Shown here piece after piece: positions 22,060 to 39,855 of a stretch of 64,000 bases of DNA. The DNA is from Euptelea pleiosperma (taxonomy: Eukaryota > Streptophyta > Magnoliopsida > Ranunculales > Eupteleaceae). Within the stretch, counting starts at the first letter, position 1. Each line of letters opens with the position of its first letter. Location: assembly GCA_035048495.1 (NCBI GenBank), contig CM068547.1, forward strand, positions 26,357,913 through 26,421,912. Reading direction: 5' to 3'. The translations under genes were made by a program, and so were the position numbers. The notes beneath the pieces were generated by a model, which was not told the DNA's origin, made no database searches, and worked only from the letters and a program-made list of their open reading frames with translations.

Positions 22060-22337
22060 GTGTGATCAAACGCGTGGGAAAACAAATGTTACGAAGTTCT
22101 CCGTAAATTGGGAAATGTGTGAGAAACGTGTAGTTAAACACTGGAAAATGATTGACAGATGTATTTTTTCTGGTGGAATTGACATTTCTCACGTGTTTCC
22201 CGCCATTTCTCACTTTATGTCGGAAAAAATCTAAAATGCAATTTCGGCTTACGTGTCTCACACCTTTTGGATACTATGTAACCATAATATTTTGAAATTC
22301 CTAATCCGAAATTTTATTTATGTGTTGTGGTTGATAC

Positions 22338-22617
22338 CGTGGTTTAAAATATGCCCGTTATAATGAAAATAATGGCCGTTATAACGGATTCAGACCTCTC
22401 TCGTTACGTTATGTACCGTTTTAACAGAAAATTGTAAATAAAAAACATCCGTTATTTCTATTATTTTCTGTTACTTTCTGTTATTTTCCATTATAAATTT
22501 TATTTAAAATTTGAAATTCAAATTTTGAATTGAATTTTAGCACCATTTTTCCATTATTTTCTCGTTTTTGCCCATGTGCGTTACAATCTGTTATAATGGA
22601 AAACAATAATGCCCCAG
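22338..22617. mobile_element. CCGTTATAACGG hAT-like MITE, copy C2 (3' end decayed)
   Basis: It starts CGTGGTTTAAAATATGCCCG and carries the same internal order as the other copies, but many CG positions are changed to TG or CA. It fades after ATGGAAAACAATAATGCCCC without a clear TAAACCTTG end. Confidence 0.7.
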
Positions 22618-22724
22618 TGTTTTGAGGAGTAAAATTTCGGTGACTTGAAGAGTCATGTAAAATTCGTGCTTTTCACTTTCCCACCATTGACATTTACTTT
22701 ATGAAATTTGAATTTTTAAAAAGG

Positions 22725-22934
22725 AACAAGCTCCCGGGACTTGTCATTTTTGTCAGGCTCCCTAGACTTGTCTTCTTGAGTGTGGATTCTAAGAATCCAA
22801 CATACGTTTGCTTTGGTAAAAAGTGAATGCCAGCTCAACACTATCACGACCATTGGATTCTCGAAATCCACACCCAAGAAGACAAGTCTCGGGAGCCTGT
22901 CAAAATTAAAGAGACTAGTCGAGGAGCTCAATCC
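22725..22934. mobile_element. GAATCCAACGGTGG-family MITE (copy 2) with 10-bp TSD
   Basis: The element is bounded by the direct repeat TTTAAAAAGG (22715-22724 and 22935-22944). Its arms are inverted: CTCCCTAGACTTGTCTTCTT pairs with AAGAAGACAAGTCTCGGGAG, and GTGGATTCTAAGAATCCAAC pairs with TTGGATTCTCGAAATCCAC. The 9-10 bp duplication points to the Mutator superfamily. Confidence 0.82.
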
Positions 22935-23229
22935 TTTAAAAAGGATAGTGTTAAGTCAGAATATGTGGTGGAGAAGTGAAAGTCACACTTTATCTATAAC
23001 TTTTCAATGTTCTCAAGGTTCAGAGGTTGATTTTAAGCATAAGGTCACATGATTTCTTTGGGTTGTTTTGTAAGTCCTCGGCTTATAACTTGAAAGTAGT
23101 CTTCTGATCTCATGCGTCCGTTTGAGATGTGAAAGTTTGGATCAACAAATTAGATGTCAACACTTAAATTCCATTCCCACAAAAAAGTCAAGGCTTGATT
23201 GTAGAAGGTTTCATTTACTCCAATTAAGG

Positions 23230-23505
23230 CTGCTTTGCTTTTTACGAATGTGCGCGCTTTAACGCCGATGTGAGCAATTCAGCTAAAAAGTGTGTGTTTG
23301 GTTGTAAAATAGGCGTGAGTCAGCATGTGCACTAGGGCCCTCAATGTGCGCTAAGGCACGAGTTGCAATACCCTCCCTTGAGAATCGGAATATGCACCAA
23401 ATCGCGTGTTCGCATGCGCATCGATGTACCGTGCGACCCACTTTTAGTGCGTCGCACGGTGCATCGCATGATATAAATAGTATGAAAGAGGCGTATTTCA
23501 CAAAA
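23230..23505. repeat. GTGCGC-rich repeat, diverged copy
   Basis: Words such as TTGGTTGTAAAATAGGCG, CCCTTGAGAATCGGAATATG and TGCACCAAATCGCG match in order the block at 28290-28520 (CCCTTGAGAATCATAACGTG, TGCACCGAAGTGCG). A local inverted repeat ACCGTGCGACC...GCGTCGCACGGTGCA lies at 23430-23464. Confidence 0.55.
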
Positions 23506-24220
23506 TCTAACCCTAAGCCGATCTCCCTCTCTGATCTCTATCCAGTGCAAATCTCTCTTCTGCTGCAACGACCATCTTCTCTGGCAACATGCATCCTCTC
23601 CAGCGCACGATATGCTCTCTATTTCTCTATCTCTCGCACATCGTCTCTCTTTCTTATCTTCTCTTTTTTTTTTTTTTTTTTGTGAACTTATCTGGGCTTT
23701 GAGGTTGTATTCAACCGCCCATGTTTCCAAAATCGAACCAGTGAACATGGGAACCTAACCATTTTTGAGGTATTCAACCTCAATCACTTCCCTACCTCAA
23801 CCAAATTATTCGACCTCCCATTTTTGAAAAACTGAACCAGTGCTCCACATCTCTGATCCCATCACCCCCATAGTTTTCACGACTCTTCTCACTAACACTC
23901 TCACTCTCACTCTCACACCACAACCACCAATCGTCATCTCTTGCCACCACAACAACCATCATCGTGGTCTCTAGCAACCACCGCCGACTGTCGTCTCCCG
24001 TGAATCCTCCATAATTACACACCTCTAAGCCCTCATTTTGCTGCAAAAATAGTGAAATCCCAAAGAAAACCCTAACCTTAGGTTAGAAACTGAATTTTTA
24101 AAGTTAAAATTCAGTTCTACAATATTAAACACATAAGTCGTTGAATTCACTCAGTAATTCATGCAACCTATAGAGCCTACTGCTGAAGTGATTTCTTGAT
24201 GAGAAATTGCAAGTGCAACC
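23506..24220. other. unassigned pyrimidine-rich spacer
   Basis: CT-rich sequence with a long T run (23665-23682). Repeated phrases GAGGT(A/T)..TTCAACC and CCATTTTTGA are seen. The minus-strand ORFs are low-complexity shadows. No domain is recognised. Confidence 0.45.
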
Positions 24221-24223
24221 CAT

Positions 24224-24385
24224 TTGAAGGTGCCAACTTGCTCAATTGGTAAAGTTTGTGGGTGATGATACCATAGACCTAGGTTCAAAACCCGCCTTCA
24301 CCGAATTACTGATCTCTTTAAAAATAGGCTTACCTATCTAAATTTTGGGGACCAAGTCCACTTTGCACTTCATCAAACAAAAAAA
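24224..24385 (+). mobile_element. tRNA-derived SINE
   Basis: A box A-like TTGCTCAATTGGTAAAG (24237-24253) and box B-like AGGTTCAAAACCCG (24291-24304) are spaced as in a tRNA-type Pol III promoter. A non-tRNA body with CTATCTAAATTTTGGGG follows, then an A-containing 3' end. The cloverleaf is not intact, so it is not a tRNA gene. Confidence 0.6.
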
Positions 24386-24454
24386 CTATTCACAAGTGGC
24401 AGACTGTTATTAGTCTTGAGTGGCAGACTGTTATCAGTATAGACAAAAAATCAA

Positions 24455-24697
24455 CCCAATAGATAAATATGTAATCATTTCTCCTACTACGTGAAAGCAT
24501 ATGGATCATATCTAGTTAAGCATGAATCTATATTCTCCTACAAGTTGAAAGCATAAATTTATAACCATTTATCCTACTAGTTAAGCATGAATCAATAATT
24601 TTCTCATACTATTTGAAAGTATGAATCAATAATTTTCTCTTACTAGTTGAAAGCATGAATCAATAATATTCTCATGCTAGTTGAAAGCATAATAACA
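24455..24697 (+). repeat. minisatellite, about 35-bp unit
   Basis: Diverged tandem copies of a unit resembling GAATCAATAATTTTCTC then TTACTAGTTGAAAGCAT run up to the Harbinger relic. About six to seven units are visible. Confidence 0.75.
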
Positions 24698-24714
24698 TGT
24701 TGAATATATTGTAG

Positions 24715-25235
24715 ATGGATAATGTAGAAGATGGAGAGGTCGCAGCCATAGTTGCAGCGAACGTTGCATATGTGATTTGCATCGTGGCATACAAAGTGAT
24801 GAGGTTACCTAGAGCACTACTTAGGAATAGAGACGTGGAGATGAGTTTGATTCTTTCACGTATGTATGTTGAGAGTGACATCTTATGTCATGAGCAATTG
24901 CGCAGGTTTAGGTCGTCGTTCAATATATTGACTAGATGCCTAATATATCACGGATTACATGATTAAAAAATGTCTCTGCCAAAGACGTCCTCATGGACCA
25001 ACTTATCCAAGGAAATAAAGACGACAACGGATGGAGGCCCTATGCTTACATTGCTGTTATAAACACCATGAAGGATAGGCTGGGGATTGTTGTGACAAGC
25101 AACAACATTAGGGGTCGGTTGAGGACATGGCGGACAATATACTTAGGGGCAAAGGAAATAATATCACAAAGTGGATTTAGGTGGGACAACACCACGAAAA
25201 TGGTAACGGTAGATGAAAGTGTATGGGAGTAATAT
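24715..25235 (+). pseudogene. PIF/Harbinger-type relic: transposase N-terminus and Myb/SANT-like piece
   Basis: Two short plus-strand frames lie in tandem. The first (24715-24966) has a DVEMSLILSRMY...CHEQLRRFRSSFN pattern like the N-terminal region of plant Harbinger transposase-derived proteins. The second (24993-25232) reads MDQLIQGNKDDNGWRPYAYI, then GIVVTSNNIRGRLRTWRTIY and SGFRWDNTTKMVTVDESVWE. This is the Myb/SANT-like DNA-binding domain (Myb_DNA-bind_3) that accompanies PIF/Harbinger transposases and also occurs in L10-interacting proteins. A stop (TAA) at 24964-24966 separates them. The DDE catalytic domain is absent, so this is a relic. Confidence 0.7.
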
Positions 25236-25780
25236 ATCACAGTATAAGATACCCTTCTATAAATTATGTTAATAATTTTCAAGTTTCGAATATGTGTAAA
25301 ATGTCAATGTCTTATATTCTATTCGTTGTTTGCAATGCCATCCTAAGGATCTGAACTATAAAAACAAGTCCATTCCCAACTTCAATGTCATCGCACTCAT
25401 TGTTGGGAATGATTAGACCATTGGGGATCGTGCATAGATAGGGATAGAAGTTGATCTTGATGGAGTCGATGAAGACATGGAAGATACTTAAGCAATTTTA
25501 CTCTCTAACTTAAAAAAGATCAATTACATGTACAAAAATGGATAACATCCTAATTATAAACATGATATGCTTTGTAAGTCCAACCCAAAGCAGCTTGGTA
25601 TAGAAACATAACGTTCTTGTTCAATCATCAATGCTGCATTATCTTTGACAACAATCATCTTGCCAGGTAGTTCTTTTTTATTAAACTTATATGACTGTTA
25701 CTTTCATTATAGACCATAGTTTAATTTTTTGAGTTGGATGTAGAATCATAAATAATTGTTTCTTGCATTTATAAGTCAAT

Positions 25781-27045
25781 ATGTGCATTGTTTCTTGACA
25801 TTCACATGCTTATGACAGGTTTTGAAAATTTTCAAATGTCCTACAAACAGAAAAACTCTGTCAAAATTTTTATGACGTAAATGCATGTCACATCTTTGGC
25901 ATTCAACTAAATGTGCTTTGTACTTTATAATTTAGGAAATTTTTGACATACCCCCCAGGTTATCTTTAAAATTTGACATGCCCCCCCACAATTTGAAAAA
26001 GCTGACATACCCCCCCACAATTTGAAAAAGCTGACATACCCCCTTATGACCTGGTCCACTATCATTTGACTAGTGTTGACTAGAGCTAACCACCCAATTT
26101 TTTTTAAAAGACAAAACTGCCCTTGTCTTCAACCTTGGAACAAGGGTTTGGACTTTGGACCAAAAGCCAAAACCCCAATCAAACGGCTGTATAGTGGGCA
26201 GATAACCAAGGAATTTGTACCCATTTAGCCAAAACCTGAGCAACACGTTGCAAGATCCGGTTGCATACAATAGTTTCGTACATTAGCTGAGGGTAGAGCT
26301 TGTGCACCCTTCATGAACAACCGAGCATACCATGTGAGGTCAATCAATTGCCAAACCCAAGAAAGGTGTGTCATTGAGCATGTCTATATCTTGTTTGAAT
26401 GGTAGAGTGGATGGAACCCATGGATCATCCCTTTGCTGATTTGTGCCCCATGGCCAACCTGCCAATTAAAACCATAGATACCTCTCCGTGTCCAGGATAC
26501 ATCCCTTTTAGGTGGGATTTTCAAGGGGTGGGTCTGTAAGGGGAGTATTTAAGAACATGAATTAATAAGAATCTTGCTTATGGACAATTAAGAGTTAATG
26601 TGTCAATGCCACTTGATTTGAGGTTTGGGTTTTGGTCCAAACCCTAGTTCTAATGTTGAAGACAAGGGTAGTTTTGTCCTTTACTAAAAAATTGGGTGGT
26701 CAATTCATGTCAACACTAGTCAAACAACAGTAGACCAAGTCATATGGGGGTATGTCAGCTTTTTTAAATTATGGGGGGTATGTCAAATTTATTACATGGG
26801 GGGTATGTCAAAAATTCCCTATAATTTATAGGTTTATGATAGGTTTTGAAAACTTCCAAATGTCTTACAAATATGAAACTCTGTCAAAAAATTTATGACA
26901 TAGATGCATGTCATATCTTTGGCATTCAACTATATTTGCATTGTTTCTTGACATTCACATGTTTATGAAAAGTTTTGAAAACTTTCAAATGTCCTACAAA
27001 CAGAGAAAATTTTGCCAAAAATTTACATGGATGCATGTCACTCTA
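25781..27045 (+). repeat. tandem repeat array interrupted by a MULE
   Basis: Three copies of a roughly 105-140 bp unit share TTGTTTCTTGACATTCACATG, AGGTTTTGAAAAC, CAAATGTCCTACAAACAGA and GATGCATGTCA. The first (25781-25925) is separated from the other two (26829-26935 and 26936-27042) by the insertion at 25935-26819. Confidence 0.75.
25935..26819. mobile_element. Mutator-like element with long TIRs and 9-bp TSD
   Basis: The 885-bp element is flanked by the perfect 9-bp direct repeat TATAATTTA (25926-25934 and 26820-26828). Ends GGAAATTTTTGACATACCCC and GGGGTATGTCAAAAATTCCC are inverted. The inverted similarity runs on for about 150-200 bp, through CCAATTTTTTTT and GACAAAACTGCCCTTGTCTT on the left and their mirrors on the right. 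The left arm has the unit CACAATTTGAAAAAGCTGAC duplicated in tandem. No transposase is encoded. Confidence 0.88.
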
Positions 27046-27079
27046 TACATTATTTGGACTACCTTGATTGAATGATCGT

Positions 27080-27355
27080 AAAAAAGAATTAAGTAGATTG
27101 GGGTCATTCTTTGTGAGGATGGTGTGAATGCTCAACATCGCAAGGTTATAATCAACCTCTGAAAATGACTCCAAGCCATCACATAGAACTCATAATCCAA
27201 CGCTTAGAACTCATTATGTTATAATAAACCCAATGAAAATGACTCTAATCCAAAGCTTAACAATCATTAATCCAACGCCTAGAACTCACAAGGTTATAAT
27301 CAATCCCTAAAAACGACTTCAAGCCAACGCCTACAACTCATAAGTTTATAATCAT
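27080..27355 (+). repeat. degenerate short direct repeats
   Basis: Phrases GGTTATAATCAA, GAAAATGACTC, CCAACGCCTAGAACTCA recur about four times with drift. No coding potential is seen. Confidence 0.55.
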
Positions 27356-27432
27356 GGATGAGTACATAGGTCTGATTTTGGGTGCTGATGATCTCTTAAC
27401 CATTGAGATCATCCTAAAAAAATAGGCTAGTC

Positions 27433-27872
27433 AAAGTTTTTTTTTTTTTGATAAGTCCAGAAGATATATTAAAAGGAGATCGAGGAGATCTCAAAAAAGA
27501 TACAAGGAAAGAGCAAAAGCCAAAGATACACGAAAACAAATTGAGCAAAATACAAAACCATTAAGCACTGCTATCTTTTAATCTAAAATGATATCCAAAC
27601 TAAAAACCAAGTCCCCAAAAAAGGTGCATTTCAACTCCGGGAAGATGCTGCCCCAACTATATAGTAGAGCCTTGATATTCAAAATTACTTCTTGTATATA
27701 ACATGTCTTGCTATTAAAGACTCTTCTATTTCTCTCTAACCAAATTCCCCAAACAATAGCAAACGGAACCATCTTCCACAAAATTGTTCCTTTAGGCGAA
27801 GTAGCAATCTTGGGCCATCCTCCCAATAATGTCCCAATTGATGCTGGGGATACCCAAGAAAGACCCTTAAGT
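27433..27872 (-). mobile_element. 5'-truncated L1-type LINE 3' end
   Basis: The minus strand encodes KMVPFAIVWGIWLERNRRVF, typical of the region near the end of plant L1 ORF2. A 3' UTR and poly-A tail follow (T run at 27437-27450 on the plus strand). The 7-bp direct repeat GCTAGTC flanks it (27426-27432 and 27873-27879), consistent with target-primed insertion. Confidence 0.75.
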
Positions 27873-27949
27873 GCTAGTCGGAGTTTTTTAAACCCACTAA
27901 AATGAGCTTTTCATTATAAGCTGTTTATTTTTAAGTATCACACGACATT

Positions 27950-28800
27950 TTTGGTTGAAAATATATATATATTAAATAAAAATACTTTATATAATACTAT
28001 ATGTATATCTAGAAATAAAACGTTTAATTCGAGTCCACATGACTATCCAAAATGATAATATACAATTTTATACAATGTAGTGCGACGCACTAAATCAGGT
28101 GCAACATCCATTATCATTTGCGCAAATAAACACACATAATTTGTTTTCGCGCACGATTTGTTGAATTTGTTCAAACGTCTAACATTCAAATTTACGCGCA
28201 TTGAACGTGCGCGGATTCTGAAGTGTGCACGTCCAGAAACACGAGTGAAAGAAAACAATGCAGCCTAAAGATTATTTCTCTATATTAGGTTGTGTTTGTT
28301 TTCCGCCAACGTGCACGTATTAGGGCCAACGTGCGAAATTCAAACAAAAAATGTGTATTGGTCTGCATCAAAGTGCGCAATTTGTAATGTGCACCAAAGC
28401 GCGCATAACAATACTCACCCCCCTTGAGAATCATAACGTGCACCGAAGTGCGAGTCTCAACACGGTGTAACGCGTGATACATTTATGGTGCGTCACACAG
28501 TAAATCACACTATATATAGTATTATATAATACATATATAATATTATATGTATATTTAGAACGTATGAAAAAAAATTGAGTCCACATGGCCTTAATAAACG
28601 TCTATGTGTAATTTTATACAATGAAAGAGATGCACTGAATCAGCCGCAATATCCATCATCATGTGCTCAAACAAACGCGCATAATCGTTGAACGCAGATG
28701 ATCTGTCAAATTTGTCCAAACGTCACATATCCGAAGTCGCGTACATTTAAATTTACACAGGTACCAAAGAGTACATGTCCAATAACACGCGTGAAAAAAA
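27950..28800. repeat. GTGCGC-rich repeat, two diverged copies
   Basis: Blocks 27985-28255 and 28535-28795 share in order TATATGTATAT(C/T)TAGAA, GAGTCCACATG, ATTTTATACAATG, CATCCAT(T/C)ATCAT and TGTCCAAACGTC-like words, ending in ACACG(A/C)GTGAAA. The spacer 28290-28520 matches the 23230-23505 block. Purpose and family are unknown. Confidence 0.55.
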
Positions 28801-28834
28801 AATACTCCGTAATTAAATGGGGTTAAATACTCTT

Positions 28835-29005
28835 CGAAAATGTTTATAGGCAAATATTTGATAATCAAATGTTTGCAATGACAAACATTTGTTGAGACTA
28901 TTCGTATGATTGGGGAGGTGAGGGAGAGCTCTTCTGAGATGAAGGGGATGAGAGAATCATTTGCCACGTTTTTTACTACAAACATCACTGCAGGGTTGTT
29001 TTGGT
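28835..29005 (-). mobile_element. MITE with AAATGTTTG ends (copy 2)
   Basis: Its reverse complement follows the block order of 10150-10402: GATGTTTGTAGTA, CTCATCCCCTTCATCTC, CTCCCTCACCTCCCC, ACAAATGTTTGTCATTGCAA, CAAATATTTGCC. Confidence 0.58.
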
Positions 29006-29143
29006 TAGAATGGATGACGCAAACACTGTACCTTTGTAAGAGCTTATTATTATTATTATTTTTTAAAGAGAAGCCTATTTAGCTCCCACCTAATCCTTCC
29101 CCTCCTTAAAAATGCCACATGGCACTTTCTGGGTTAAAATTTC

Positions 29144-29471
29144 GCTGACCGCCCATAATATGAGCCACGTGGCATATTTTTAGAGGGCACGGACTGTATG
29201 AATGTTTGGCCGATCCTTAGGTGGACCTACAAACCAAAAATCAACTTGATTAGTGATTTCTAAGCATTGGATTGGAGTAATTTTAATGGGTTGATTTTAA
29301 CCGTGGGAATTTGAGCATTATTGACCATTATTTGGAGAACAAGGATCCAAAGGTTTGAAATAACGGATCAGGCTGATTTTTGGTTTGTAGGTCCACGTAG
29401 GGATTGGCCAAACATCCATACGGTCAGCATCCACTAAGAGTGCCACGTGTGTCATATTGTGGGCGGTCGGC
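29144..29471. mobile_element. GCCACGTGG-family MITE (copy near CKB)
   Basis: A 328-bp palindrome with ends GCTGACCGCCCATAATATGA and TCATATTGTGGGCGGTCGGC. Inside are GAGCCACGTGGCA, GGTGGACCTACAAACCAAAA and their inverted partners around a TTTGAGCATTATTGACCATT centre. Target duplication is unclear. Confidence 0.82.
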
Positions 29472-29742
29472 ATAGCTTTACACTACTGACCCATGAATGT
29501 TTAGCTCAGCTCTTTGTGGACCTACACCAAAAATTAGTGTGATTGGTGATTCCTAACCACTTGATTTGAGTACCCAAAAAATGCTTGAACAGCCCCATTA
29601 AAAAAAAATGCTTGAATCCAATGGTTAGAATCGTTATTTGTGTGTGGGTCCACTATAAGGGACGGGCCAGTGGGGGAAAGGCCCTCCGAGAGCAAAGAGA
29701 AAGATATCGAATTATACATGAGATAGTCAAAGGCTCCAAGTG
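29472..29742. other. spacer with MITE fragments
   Basis: Words GGTGATTCCTAACCACTTGA and AAAATGCTTGAATCCAATGG resemble parts of the GCCACGTGG-family centre seen at 46.1 and 52.0 kb. No gene is seen. Confidence 0.45.
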
Positions 29743-30608
29743 TTCACATGGGCCGGGCTCCATCAATGCGTCCACGGTGTCCATTGTTGGCAACTTTTGA
29801 TTAGTTGCCAACTCACCTCGGGCTGCGCAGTAGCTTGAACTTTTAATTCTAAAATTGAAGATTTTAACAAGTTAAAATTAGAGTTTTTATTATTGGGCAA
29901 TTATTTAGTATTACCAAAAAACAACTTACTAAATCTAATTTACTTCTCATTTCTTCTCTCCTCGTTCCCTCACCGTCTTTTTCTTTATTCTCTGCACCTA
30001 TCTCCATACCGTCCTCTTCTTTCTTCTCTACTGCCCGTGGGCACCTATAATGGAAGGACCTGATCCGAGTTGGAATAAGTACATGCTGTCTCACATGGGT
30101 GCTTCCCTCGCGCAAGTTTGAATTCAAGAAATCCTAACGAAACATTTGTTTCAAAAAGTGTAAAAAAAACCCGAAGTAAAATGTTTGAAAGATTTAAAGA
30201 ATAAACCCCACTGAGAAAAACGAAGTTGAGAAAATGGTCGATGGTGTTGGAGAGAGCTTGCACTTCACCAATCCGGATGAGGTCCTTCAATTGATTGATG
30301 ATTCCTCTATTTTGGGTTTTTGAGAGAGAGAAGGAAATAAAAAGAGAGGGAGGGTAGAGAAATATTACAAAATCCGGTGACGGCGGTGTGGGAGTGGGAG
30401 AGATGAAAGAAACAAAGAAGAAAGTTTTTTATCTTTTTGACAAATTAATCTTTTATAAAATAAAAAAAACTAATTTTAAATTGTTAAAATCTTCAATTTT
30501 AGAATTAAAAGTTCAAGCTACTGCGCAGCCCGAGGTGAGTTGGCAACTAATCAAAAGTTGGCAACAATGGGCACCATGGACGCGTAGATGGAGCCCGGCC
30601 CATGTGAT
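29743..30608. mobile_element. long-TIR DNA element upstream of CKB
   Basis: Two inverted arms of about 150 bp bracket about 560 bp. The left arm opens TCACATGGGCCGGGCTCCAT and includes TTGGCAACTTTTGATTAGTT, GGGCTGCGCAGTAGCTTGAA and TTTTAATTCTAAAATTGAAG. The right arm (30465-30608) is its mirror, ending ATGGAGCCCGGCCCATGTGA. The interior has CT-rich stretches and no transposase. A flanking duplication was not recognised. Confidence 0.82.
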
Positions 30609-30659
30609 CATCACTCTCCAACTAAGGGGAGCACTCACCACTCACCGGAGCAGGGGGTG

Positions 30660-31062
30660 CGTACTCTCTTAACCTTAACACCCCCTCCATTACAATCTCC
30701 CTCTCTCTCCTTTGTGTGTTCTCTTCGACGCCAGCGAGACCCCAAAAGAAAATAAGAGAGAGGAGGGTTCGCTTCTCTCTTTCTCTCCTCTCCCATTTCT
30801 CCATCCCATCGTAACCCTAACTTTCTCTTCTCTCTCTGCAAATCTAGGGTTTATTTTCTCTCTCTGTTGTCGTATCTGTTGATCATCAAGACCCTCCTTT
30901 CTTCTTGTTTTTTTCTCTCTCTCTCAAAAAGCCCTAATTCATTCGTTCCTTCTTGTTGATTATCTGAAATTTAGGGTTTTTGCTTTGGGTTCTGCGGTTA
31001 TTATGTTGGGAGGAGATCGATAAAGGTTTGGAGGAGTAGAGAAGAGATAAGAGGAGGAGGAC
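30660..31062 (+). promoter_or_regulatory. CKB 5' region with telo-box-like and CT-rich elements
   Basis: A pyrimidine-rich TCTCTCTCC leader region is followed by AACCCTAA (30813-30820) and TAGGGTTTA-type words near 30847 and 30972. In plants such telo-boxes near start sites mark broadly expressed genes. No strong TATA box is seen. Start-site position is inferred only. Confidence 0.5.
31003..31023 (+). promoter_or_regulatory. possible short upstream ORF in CKB 5' UTR
   Basis: ATG at 31003 opens six codons and stops at TAA 31021-31023, 39 bp before the CKB start ATG at 31063. If this region is in the mRNA, ribosomes could engage it first. Transcript evidence is not available here. Confidence 0.4.
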
Positions 31063-37815
<6,753 letters not shown>

Positions 37816-39855
37816 TGCTGGAGTTGTCAGCTGCAATTTGGGGGTGAGAAATCCCATATTCCTTCGGTGATTCTCTTCTTGCTTCTGTTGGGAAGGAGCG
37901 GTTGTCAAAACCCTGGTCAAGTTTAGAAGTCCCCCAAACATTGCAACTGGTTTCAAATCTTTTCTCTGTGAGGGAAATATTTGGAAAATAGAGTTGACCT
38001 ACCTGTCAAGCTATTACTTCTTTTACTTTAGCCTTGTATCCAGAGCATGTGTAAGCTTCTTTGTTGTTTCAAAAGTGTTTGAAGTGCCTTGTGTGGTTGG
38101 GTTCTTCGGTCTTAATTTTCACTTTTTGATGATTGATTACGCATTAAGATCATTGGCCCTTAGGCAATTGCCATCTGAGTTTTATACAGGGCTTGTGTTC
38201 TTCTCTCTCAGATGGTGGTGGTTTGCATTCTGCATGTTTTTCATTTTTATTTAGTTACCTTTGATGTTGATAATTGAAAATTTGAATTAACCATTAGACA
38301 TTAGACATAAAGTAAGGTTGTAGAGTTAAATTCACAGATCAGAAGGGCAGAATGTTCGGTAGGTGCAGAGATGGCATACAATAGTGATTGCAGTTTTATT
38401 GTTTCAATGAGCAGACAGTGAAACCTTCTTTCCATACTGTTCACCTACTTAGTTTTCATGTCTTGGGCTTTTCTTTGACGAGAATAGTTAGGATGTTGTG
38501 GTAAGGAGCATTTTCTGGGTTATATCCCATATATTGAGCTTTTAATGCAGCATTTCAGTTCCAAAGCCCGGAAATTGGGGTTTTACTGTTCAAATTTTTT
38601 TGCCCGATCCAATTCTCTTATTGCTGATTCATTGAGGTTCTTAGAAGTGACATGCTCATTATACCCAGTTGCATTAGGAATTGGGCAAGGGTTGGCTAGT
38701 GGTTCTCTAGGATTCGGCTTGCAGTGCCACAAAAAACCGATTGGACGAGTGCAGGTAAAGAAGCTAATTGATTCGTCTTGCCATTCAAGAAGTGTGAGCA
38801 TCGGCAAATAGCACGGATTTAGTATGAGAAGTTAAGTTAGCATCACCTGTTTATAGAAGATAAAGTAGATGAAGAAGAGGTGAGGGGATAAGTCTTATGT
38901 GTTTCTGTACAAGGGGAAGGAAATAATGAAGGGGTATTGATGGTGGTAAATAAAGTTAAGAGAAATTAAGGGAACAGTTTATAGGTGCTTGCCAATTGAA
39001 GTGGTCTTTAGAGAGGAGAGAATCAAAATGAGTAGACCCTATGAACCTAGTTGGGATTAGGGGAAAGTTTTAAGAGGCAGTTTTGGGATAGAAAGGAGTG
39101 TTATTTTGAGACAATTGATAGATCAAGGAAATTGGAATTTCAAATTAAGGGTTTGTTTGGTTACTAGACATTTGAATTTCAGAATTTATGATTTCTAGAA
39201 ATTTAGATTCAAAGAAATAAAATTTCTTGTGTTTGGTTGTACCATGGAATTTACTTGGAATTCTATATAAAAGAATTGGGAGTTTCTTAACTAAATCTTG
39301 TAGAAATTGAAAATAGAATATATGAAAAAATTATTATGATATTGAATGTGATAGAATAACAGGGTTTTGACTTACGTTGTAAACAATAAAAGAGAAACTC
39401 GTCCCTATGCATCCGAAGACCTTGATTCCATAGCTTCAAATGCATTTTGTTCTCCATAAAGAACGACTGAATAAAGGTCTTAAGTTGTAAACAATAAAAG
39501 AGAGAAAGATAATCTTCTTGATAGATGTTTTTGCAAATTATAAATATTTTTTATAAACTTTTTTCATACGTACCTACAGAAATACATAGATCTGTCATTC
39601 ATGTAACTGATCTTGTTATAATCCAATTTTAAGCTTGCTCATGGTATTTTCTTTTTAAAATTTTGTACTCTTGGTAAAAATAAAAATAAAAATAAATATT
39701 ATTTTTTTTTATAAATTATTTTATGCATAGATTATGTAGATTTGTAGATTTATGTGTCATTCATACTATTGATCTTGTTAGCTAGTGTAATGATTCGAAT
39801 TCTATGATATTTCTTGACATTTTATTTAAAATAAGAATATAATATAAATATTTAC

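Noticed and set aside
23341..23748. 135-codon minus-strand and 113-codon plus-strand ORFs
   Set aside because: Low-complexity CT/GA sequence and repeat DNA, with no domain or splice support.
24224..24310. Possible tRNA gene
   Set aside because: Boxes A and B are present but stems do not pair as a cloverleaf; a SINE body follows.
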